A program made the position numbers and the translations under genes. This document shows positions 58,283 to 64,000 of a stretch of 64,000 nt of DNA, in pieces; the first letter of the stretch is position 1; each line of letters starts with the position of its first letter. The stretch comes from Leclercia sp. S52 (GTDB taxonomy: Bacteria > Pseudomonadota > Gammaproteobacteria > Enterobacterales > Enterobacteriaceae), in NCBI RefSeq assembly GCF_039727615.1, contig NZ_CP152474.1, forward strand, positions 3,906,001 to 3,970,000, given 5' to 3'. Under the pieces are notes generated by a model. That model was not told the DNA's origin, ran no database searches, and was given only the letters and a program-made list of their open reading frames with translations.

Positions 58283-59320
58283 ATGGCAACAATGCTGGAT
58301 GTCTCACTGCGCGCGGGCGTGTCGAAAGCCACGGTGTCGCGCGTACTGAACGGCACAGGTCAGGTCAAAGAGAGTACCCGTCAGCAGGTGTTTAACGCGA
58401 TGGAAGAGCTGGGCTATCGCCCCAATTTTCTGGCGCGCTCGCTGGCGAACCGGACCAGCAACAGCATTGGTCTGGTGGTCTCGACCTTCGACGGTTTTTA
58501 CTTTGGTCGGCTGCTGCAGCAGGCCTCCCGTCAGACCGAAACGCACGGAAAACAGCTGATTGTCACCGACGGTCACGATACCCCGGAGCGGGAGGAAGAA
58601 GCGGTGCAGATGCTGGCCGATCGCCAGTGCGATGCCATCGTGCTCTACACCCGCTACATGAGCGAAAAAGCGATCATGAAGCTCATCAACAGCGTGAAGA
58701 TGCCGCTTATCGCGATCAACCGCGACGTCAGCCAGGCCCGGGAGCGCTGCGTGTTCTTCGAACAGCAGGCGGCGGCCTTCAGCGCCGTAGAGTATTTGAT
58801 AAGCCAGGGGCACCGGGAGATCGCCTGCATGACGGTGCCGATCCATACCCCCACCGGCAAGGCGCGCCTGACCGGCTACCGCAAGGCGCTGGAAAAGCAC
58901 GGCATCCCCTGGGATGAGAGCCGGGTGAAGTATGGCGATTCGGGGATGACCCGCGGATATGAGCTATGCCAGGCGTTGCTGCACGACAAGGTGCCGTTCA
59001 GTGCCCTGTTTGCCTGTAACGACGATATGGCGCTGGGAGCCTCGAAGGCGCTGCACCAGGCCGGGCTGCGCATTCCGCAGGATGTGTCGCTGTTCGGCTT
59101 TGATGACGCGCCCTGCGCGAAGTGGCTGGAGCCGGCGCTGTCTACGGTCTATCTGCCGATCGACAACATGATCACCACCGCCATCGATCAGGCAATCCGG
59201 CTGGTAAAAAACGAGCCGATCGAAGCGATCCCGCCCTTTACCGGCACGCTGGTGTTACGCGATTCGGTGGCGACGGGACCCTGGTTCGATCAGAACAGTT
59301 CGAGCGCGAGCAGTTCCTGA
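58283..59320 (+). CDS. LacI-family regulator, AscG-like
   Basis: 345-residue repressor. Start chosen at MATMLDVSLRAGVSKATVSR (ATG at 58283 after AGGAAGAG); upstream in-frame codons lie in the operator region. HTH VSKATVSRVLNG; hinge PNFLARSLANRTSNSIGLVVS; sugar-binding core with SLFGFDDAPCAKWLEPALST. General similarity to AscG, the E. coli cryptic beta-glucoside regulator, agrees with divergence from a PTS-GH1 operon. The C-terminus has a serine-rich tail (NSSSASSS) coded by bases that overlap lysA tail to tail by 31 bp. Confidence 0.87.
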   Translation: MATMLDVSLRAGVSKATVSRVLNGTGQVKESTRQQVFNAMEELGYRPNFLARSLANRTSNSIGLVVSTFDGFYFGRLLQQASRQTETHGKQLIVTDGHDTPEREEEAVQMLADRQCDAIVLYTRYMSEKAIMKLINSVKMPLIAINRDVSQARERCVFFEQQAAAFSAVEYLISQGHREIACMTVPIHTPTGKARLTGYRKALEKHGIPWDESRVKYGDSGMTRGYELCQALLHDKVPFSALFACNDDMALGASKALHQAGLRIPQDVSLFGFDDAPCAKWLEPALSTVYLPIDNMITTAIDQAIRLVKNEPIEAIPPFTGTLVLRDSVATGPWFDQNSSSASSS

Positions 59321-60552
59321 ATGGTCTGGCGACGGCGGATCAGCCGCGCCGCGCCGCGATCAAACAGCACTTCCGGCAGCAGCGGGCGGCTGTTGTAGTT
59401 CGAGGACATGGACGCGCCGTACGCGCCGGTATCGTGCAGCACCAGATAATCCCCCGGTACCACCTGCGGCAGCGCGCGGGTTTCCACTTTCCCGCCCTCC
59501 TGCTGGGTGAAGACATCCCCGGATTCACACAGCGGCCCGGCCACCACCGTCTCCACCACCGGGGCCTGGGTTAAATCCCGGCCGTCGGCCGCGAGGGCGG
59601 TAATGTGGTGATAGCTGCCGTACATGGACGGACGCATCAGATCGTTAAAGCCCGCGTCGATCAGCACGAAGTGACGGCTGCCCATTGCCTTCACGCTGCG
59701 CACCTGCGCCACCAGCACGCCGGATTCTGCCACCAGGAAACGCCCCGGCTCGATCTCCAGCTTCACCGGATGGCCCAGATGAGCGGCAATTTTGTCACGC
59801 GCGCCGTTCCACAGGCCGTAATAGTGATCGGTGTCGATCGCCTCTTCGCCTTCACGATACGGGATCGATAAGCCACCACCCGCGGAGATCGCCTCCAGAT
59901 CCTGACCGAATTCGATCACCTGGCGCACCATCGCGCCGCACACCTGCTCAAGGTGACCGTAGTCCACGCCCGAACCGATGTGCATATGAATGCCCACCAG
60001 CTTCAGGTTATAGCGCTGCAGGACATCCAGGGCCGCAGGCAGATCGCTGTACCAGATGCCGTGTTTGCTGTTTTCGCCGCCGGTGTTGGTCTTCTGGCTG
60101 TGGCCGTGACCAAAGCCCGGGTTAACGCGCAGCCAGACGCGATGGCCCGGCGACACCTGACCCAGCTGCTCCAGCATATCCACCGAACCGGCGTTGACCG
60201 GGATCTGCAGCTCATGCACCCGGGCCAGGGTGGCGCTGTCGATCAGATCGGCGGTAAAGACGATGGAGTCGCGGTCGGCCTTTGGATCGTAACCCGCCGC
60301 CAGCGCGCGCTCGATCTCACCCAGCGACACGGAGTCGACCTTAACGCCCTGCTCGCGCATCAGGCGCAGAATATGGATGTTGGAGCAGGCTTTCTGGGCA
60401 AAACGCACCACGTCGAACTGATGCAGGGCGGCGATTTTGTCGCGAATAATCTGGGCGTCATAGACCCAGACCGGGCAGCCAAACTCCGCAGGCAGGCGCA
60501 GCAAATTGTCGGCGTTCAGGTCGGTATCGGTGTTGTTCAGCGGGCGTGGCAT
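59290..60552 (-). CDS. lysA: Diaminopimelate decarboxylase
   Basis: PLP enzyme (alanine-racemase fold) making lysine from meso-DAP. The protein is 420 aa, as in E. coli. PLP lysine in VRFAQKACSNIHIL; glycine-rich phosphate loop SAGGGLSIPYREGEEA; the substrate Cys in GPLCESGDVFTQ. Divergent from its regulator lysR across 121 bp. The 3' end overlaps the LacI-type gene by 31 bp. Confidence 0.96.
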   Translation of the reverse strand: MPRPLNNTDTDLNADNLLRLPAEFGCPVWVYDAQIIRDKIAALHQFDVVRFAQKACSNIHILRLMREQGVKVDSVSLGEIERALAAGYDPKADRDSIVFTADLIDSATLARVHELQIPVNAGSVDMLEQLGQVSPGHRVWLRVNPGFGHGHSQKTNTGGENSKHGIWYSDLPAALDVLQRYNLKLVGIHMHIGSGVDYGHLEQVCGAMVRQVIEFGQDLEAISAGGGLSIPYREGEEAIDTDHYYGLWNGARDKIAAHLGHPVKLEIEPGRFLVAESGVLVAQVRSVKAMGSRHFVLIDAGFNDLMRPSMYGSYHHITALAADGRDLTQAPVVETVVAGPLCESGDVFTQQEGGKVETRALPQVVPGDYLVLHDTGAYGASMSSNYNSRPLLPEVLFDRGAARLIRRRQTIQELLALELF

Positions 60553-60673
60553 GGCGTTCTCCGGGGATGCAATTTTTTATGATTACGCCACAGCCCGAAG
60601 AGAATAAAAAATATCGTTTTATCGCCAGTCTATGCAAAAATGATATGGATTATGTTTAACCAGGTCGCCTCCC

Positions 60674-61612
60674 ATGCCCGCTGTAAACCTGCGCCATATT
60701 GAAATTTTCCACGCGGTGATGACCGCCGGAAACCTGACAGAAGCCGCGCGCCTGCTGCACACCTCCCAGCCGACGGTGAGCCGCGAGCTGGCGCGCTTCG
60801 AGAAGGTGATCGGCCTGACGCTGTTCGAGCGCACGCGCGGGCGGCTGCACCCCACGGTGCAGGGGCTGCGGTTGTTCGAGGAGGTGCAGCGATCCTGGTA
60901 CGGGCTGGACCGCATCGTCAGCGCTGCCGACAGCCTGCGCGAGTTTCGACAGGGCGAGCTGTCCATCGTCTGCCTGCCGGTCTTCTCCCAGTCGTTTTTG
61001 CCCGCCCTGCTGCAGCCGTTTCTTGCCCGCTATCCGGACGTGAACCTGACCATCGTCCCGCAGGAGTCGCCCCTGCTGGAGGAGTGGCTCTCGGCCCAGC
61101 GCCACGATCTCGGCCTGACCGAAACCCTCGCCACGCCGGCGGGTACTGCCCGTCACGAGCTGCTGTCATTAGATGAGGTGTGCGTCCTGCCCGCCGGACA
61201 TCGGCTTGCTGAAAAAGCGGTGCTGACCCCGGCGGATTTTCAGGGCGAGAACTACATCAGCCTGTCGCGCACCGACAGTTACCGGCAGCTGCTGGATACG
61301 CTTTTTGCCGAGCATCAGGTGAAACGACGGATGGTGGTGGAGACCCACAGCGCCGCGTCGATCTGCGCCATGGTGCGGGCGGGGGTGGGGATTTCGGTGG
61401 TGAATCCGCTGACGGCGCTGGATTATGCCGACAGCGGAATTGCGATCCGCCGCTTCACTGTTTCGGTGCCCTTTACGGTGAGCCTGATTAAGCCGCTGCA
61501 CCGCCCGGCCTCGGCGCTGGTGGATACCTTTAGCGCCCATCTGCAGCAGGGGCTGGGCACCATCATCGATCCACTGGCGCGGCTTTTATCCTCGCACGCT
61601 ACGAAAGCATAA
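60674..61612 (+). CDS. lysR: LysR, activator of lysA
   Basis: Founding member of the LTTR family, 312 aa. HTH at residues about 3-60: [20 protein letters not shown], then [20 protein letters not shown]. Effector domain from about 92 ([20 protein letters not shown]), with [20 protein letters not shown] near the end. Divergent from lysA, the classical arrangement. The 3' end overlaps ygeA by 14 bp. Confidence 0.95.
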   Translation: MPAVNLRHIEIFHAVMTAGNLTEAARLLHTSQPTVSRELARFEKVIGLTLFERTRGRLHPTVQGLRLFEEVQRSWYGLDRIVSAADSLREFRQGELSIVCLPVFSQSFLPALLQPFLARYPDVNLTIVPQESPLLEEWLSAQRHDLGLTETLATPAGTARHELLSLDEVCVLPAGHRLAEKAVLTPADFQGENYISLSRTDSYRQLLDTLFAEHQVKRRMVVETHSAASICAMVRAGVGISVVNPLTALDYADSGIAIRRFTVSVPFTVSLIKPLHRPASALVDTFSAHLQQGLGTIIDPLARLLSSHATKA

Positions 61613-62293
61613 ACTCTACCGCATCGGCAGCGTGGATCGCGGCGGTATCAAACACCGGGATCGGGCTTTCATCCGTCGGGATCAGCAGGCCAATCTCGGT
61701 GCAGCCAAAGATCACCCCCTGCGCGCCTCGATCGGCGAGGGTCTGGATCACGCTCAGGTAGTACTGGCGTGAGGCCTCGCTAAAGGTGCCGAGGCACAGC
61801 TCTTCAAAGATGATCTGATTGATGCGGGCCCGATCCGCCTCGTCCGGGATCAGGCTCTCAATGCCGTATTGCGCCGTCAGCCGCCCGCGGTAGAAATCCT
61901 GCTCCATGGTGTAACGGGTACCGAGCAGCGCCACGCGGTTCATGCCCGCAGCGGTGATAGCGCGCCCGGTGGCATCGGCGATATGCAGGAACGGCAGGGA
62001 GCAGCGCGATTCAATCTGCGCGGCGACTTTGTGCATGGTGTTGGTGCAGAGCAGAATGGCCTCCGCCCCTGCCCCCTGCAATCCCAGCGCCGCATCGGCG
62101 AGGATCTCCCCGGCCTTCTCCCAGTCGCCGCTGGACTGGCAGGCTTCTATCTCATGAAAATCGACGCTGTGCAGCAGCAGGCTGGCCGAGTGCAATCCCC
62201 CCCAGGCGCTGCTTCACCCCCCTCGTTAATCAGACGATAATACGGAATGGTGGATTCCCAGCTCATTCCCCCTAACAGGCCAATCGTTTTCAT
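61599..62293 (-). pseudogene. ygeA: Aspartate/glutamate racemase YgeA, two frameshifts
   Basis: Broad-specificity amino acid racemase by family. Start MKTIGLLGGMSWESTIPYYR (ATG ending at 62293, after GGAAAGGAGAG). The frame breaks after RLINEG at a 6-C run (62217-62222) and again after RLGG at a 7-C run (62197-62203), only 14 bp apart; the remainder [20 protein letters not shown] runs to the end with both catalytic cysteines ([11 protein letters not shown] and FGCTEIGLL). Removing one base from each run gives 230 aa, the E. coli length. As given, only about 25 native residues are made from the true start. Confidence 0.9.
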
Positions 62294-62395
62294 GGTGCTC
62301 TCCTTTCCGGTTTTATCCAGTGAAGCAAACTTGTGATCGAGTTTCCAGTTCTCTGGTTCCACATTTCCTTTTAACCGGTACTGGGATAAATTAAA

Positions 62396-62410
62396 TGAAA
62401 CGATGTTTCA
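62396..62410 (+). promoter_or_regulatory. KdgR box upstream of kdgF
   Basis: TGAAACGATGTTTCA is a perfect inverted repeat with the KdgR pattern TGAAAC-N3-GTTTCA. It ends 20 bp before the chosen kdgF ATG, a repressing position. Confidence 0.8.
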
Positions 62411-62430
62411 CTATATAACAGGACATGAGC

Positions 62431-62754
62431 ATGTTTATTTTCCACAAAGAGACCCAACTTGACGATCTGGGCAACGGCGTTACCCGCCGTATTCTGGCGC
62501 ACGACGGCAAAATGATGGCAGTAGAGGTCAATTTTGAAGAGGGTGCCGTTGGCCCGATGCATAACCACCCGCACGAGCAGCTGACCTACGTATTATCCGG
62601 CGAATTTGAATTCACCATCGGTGAGGAGAAGCATATCGTTACCGCCGGGGATACGCTTTATAAGCAGCCGCACATTATGCACGGCTGCGTTTGCCTGAAG
62701 CCGGGCACCCTGCTGGATACCTTTACCCCGGTTCGTGAAGACTTCCTGAAATAA
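62431..62754 (+). CDS. kdgF: KdgF, cupin for unsaturated uronate conversion
   Basis: Small cupin (107 aa) that by family speeds conversion of 4,5-unsaturated monouronates from pectin or alginate to the linear keto form. Cupin motif 1: MHNHPHEQLTYVLSGEFEF with metal-binding His, His and Glu/Gln; motif 2: GDTLYKQPHIMHGCV. Start set at ATG 62431 (MFIFHKETQ) because AACAGGA is 7 nt upstream of it; the ATG at 62425 is too close to that site, though possible. Preceded by a KdgR box, followed by a terminator. Confidence 0.85.
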   Translation: MFIFHKETQLDDLGNGVTRRILAHDGKMMAVEVNFEEGAVGPMHNHPHEQLTYVLSGEFEFTIGEEKHIVTAGDTLYKQPHIMHGCVCLKPGTLLDTFTPVREDFLK

Positions 62755-62760
62755 ACAACA

Positions 62761-62787
62761 AGGCGATGCTCCGGCATCGCCTTTTTT
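62761..62787 (+). terminator. Intrinsic terminator after kdgF
   Basis: AGGCGATGC, TCCG, GCATCGCCT, T6. It makes kdgF a separate transcription unit from togM. Confidence 0.9.
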
Positions 62788-63010
62788 CTGCTTAAGCGCA
62801 ACGCGCTTTATCTGAGCAAAATAATCCTTCAACAAGTTAATTATTTCCTCGCTACCTTAATTCCCATGTTACATTTTTGCTACAAATATTAGTAGTTTGT
62901 CTCTGCCGACGAAAATTCCCAGAATATGTGAGCAAAGTCCGCTGTTTAGCTGGTTTTTTCTCATCGCCTTTCCGCGCAAGTCGATAAAAATGCCATCCAT
63001 CTCACCTTAT

Positions 63011-63025
63011 TGAAACGCTGTTTCG
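63011..63025 (+). promoter_or_regulatory. KdgR-like box 1 upstream of togM
   Basis: TGAAACGCTGTTTCG, one mismatch from the palindrome TGAAAC-N3-GTTTCA. About 180 bp before the togM ATG. Confidence 0.7.
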
Positions 63026-63086
63026 ACCGCGATCACATTTCCACTATTTATCGAATGACGTGGATTTAAATCACAATAAAATAAAT

Positions 63087-63101
63087 TAAAACGTCGTTTT
63101 A
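63087..63101 (+). promoter_or_regulatory. KdgR-like box 2 upstream of togM
   Basis: TAAAACGTCGTTTTA, a perfect inverted repeat with AT-rich flanks (AAT.../...CAA) as in KdgR boxes. A looser relative, TGAAAACGGTGGTTCA, follows at 63107-63122. The whole gap 62788-63203 is AT-rich with no gene seen. Confidence 0.65.
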
Positions 63102-63203
63102 CAAATTGAAAACGGTGGTTCATAAGTTTTAAAAAATTGAAACAGCGGCCAGCAGCACCCGTACAGATTCCGTTTTAAACCATTAATTACCAGGTAGGTA
63201 TGT

Positions 63204-64000
63204 ATGAATGAAAACAAGATGTTGGGGCTGGCGTGGATATCACCCTACATAATTGGGTTGATACTTTTCACCGCCTTCCCCTTTGTTTCATCTTTCTTCC
63301 TCAGTTTTACTGAGTACGATTTGATGAGCCCGCCGGTATTTAACGGCATAGAAAACTATCGCTACATGTTTACGGAAGATACCCTCTTCTGGAAATCCAT
63401 GGGCGTGACCTTTGCCTATGTCTTTTTAACCATCCCACTGAAGCTGGCCTTTGCGCTCGGTATTGCGTTTGTTCTGAACTTTAAACTGCGCGGCATCGGC
63501 TTCTTCCGTACCGCTTATTATATTCCGTCGATCCTCGGCAGCTCGGTGGCCATTGCCGTTCTGTGGCGCGCCCTGTTTGCGATTGACGGCCTGCTCAACA
63601 GCTTTATCGGCGTGTTTGGTTTTGACGCGGTGAACTGGCTTGGCGAACCCTCTCTGGCGCTGATGTCCGTGACCCTGCTGCGCGTGTGGCAGTTCGGATC
63701 CGCGATGGTGATCTTCCTCGCCGCCCTGCAGAACGTCCCGCAGTCGCAGTATGAAGCGGCGATGATCGATGGCGCATCCAAGTGGCAGATGTTCATGAAA
63801 GTGACCGTGCCGCTGATTACGCCGGTGATCTTCTTTAACTTCATCATGCAGACCACTCAGGCGTTCCAGGAATTTACCGGTCCGTATGTTATTACCGGCG
63901 GTGGACCAACCTACTCCACCTACCTGTTCTCACTGTACATCTACGACACCGCATTCAAGTACTTTGACATGGGTTACGGCGCGGCACTGGCCTGGGTCCT
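63204..64000 (+). CDS. togM: TogM-like oligogalacturonide/sugar ABC transporter permease, 5' part
   Basis: Inner-membrane permease of a carbohydrate ABC importer (MalF/UgpA type), truncated by the window end at about 265 residues. Start ATG at 63204 (MNENKMLGLAWISPYIIGLI) after CAGGTAGGT. TM1 about 9-30, then an external loop (SFTEYDLMSPPVFNGIENYR) and the MetI-like domain from about 70; the EAA loop that contacts the ATPase is EAAMIDGASKWQMFMKVTVP. KdgR boxes upstream and kdgF next door favour TogM of the TogMNAB uptake system for pectin oligomers. Confidence 0.8.
   Translation, partial: MNENKMLGLAWISPYIIGLILFTAFPFVSSFFLSFTEYDLMSPPVFNGIENYRYMFTEDTLFWKSMGVTFAYVFLTIPLKLAFALGIAFVLNFKLRGIGFFRTAYYIPSILGSSVAIAVLWRALFAIDGLLNSFIGVFGFDAVNWLGEPSLALMSVTLLRVWQFGSAMVIFLAALQNVPQSQYEAAMIDGASKWQMFMKVTVPLITPVIFFNFIMQTTQAFQEFTGPYVITGGGPTYSTYLFSLYIYDTAFKYFDMGYGAALAWV

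Overview
The window looks like a chromosomal segment of an Enterobacteriaceae bacterium close to Enterobacter, Lelliottia, Leclercia or Klebsiella. Its backbone follows the E. coli order almost gene for gene: barA, gud genes, yqcA-truC-yqcC, csrB, syd, queF, ppnN, sdaCB, xni, rlmM, ygdD, gcvA/gcvB, ygdI, csdAE, tcdA, mltA, three initiator tRNAs, amiC, argA, recD-recB-ptrA-recC, the ppd pilin-like genes, thyA, lgt, ptsP, rppH, mutH, ygdR, tas, lplT-aas, omrA/omrB, galR, lysA/lysR, ygeA. Assignments rest on recalled family sequences and synteny; no search was run.

Layout. 1-7.1 kb: 3' part of the BarA hybrid kinase, then a D-glucarate operon (gudP-gudX-gudD) with a glycerate kinase gene as its last member. 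7.5-10.2 kb: yqcA, truC, yqcC, the CsrB RNA with a far-upstream UvrY-type palindrome, and syd. 10.3-19.3 kb: queuosine (queF), nucleotide (ppnN), serine (sdaCB), nuclease (xni) and rRNA methylation (rlmM) genes, and gcvA with the GcvB RNA. 19.6-27.1 kb: ygdI, the CsdA-CsdE-TcdA t6A system, mltA, metZWV-type tRNAs, amiC, and argA behind a two-box ArgR operator. 27.2-39.3 kb: a strongly structured intergenic element of unknown nature, then recD, recB, ptrA, recC. 39.3-52.3 kb: type II pseudopilin genes, thyA, lgt, ptsP, rppH, a DnaA-box cluster, mutH, ygdR, tas, lplT-aas. 52.4-59.3 kb: OmrA/OmrB, galR, and an accessory sugar islet (acetyltransferase, UxuR/ExuR-like regulator, GH1 glycosidase, PTS IIC, LacI-type regulator) between galR and lysA. 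59.3-64 kb: lysA/lysR, ygeA, and the start of a pectin/oligogalacturonide locus (kdgF, togM) with KdgR boxes.

Working together. BarA and the UvrY site upstream of csrB are two ends of the BarA-UvrY-Csr cascade. gudP, gudX/gudD and garK cover uptake, dehydration and the last phosphorylation step of glucarate use. kdgF and togM sit behind KdgR-type palindromes. In the islet, two palindromes match the UxuR/ExuR operator type, pointing to the local GntR/FCD protein as a regulator.

Most striking oddity: eight single-base expansions of homopolymers disrupt five genes (mltA 1, recD 2, recB 1, recC 2, ygeA 2). Each is +1, and removing the extra base restores a normal-length protein. Errors in the assembly are the likeliest cause, but as given all three RecBCD subunits are interrupted. 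No CRISPR array, prophage or complete insertion sequence was seen.
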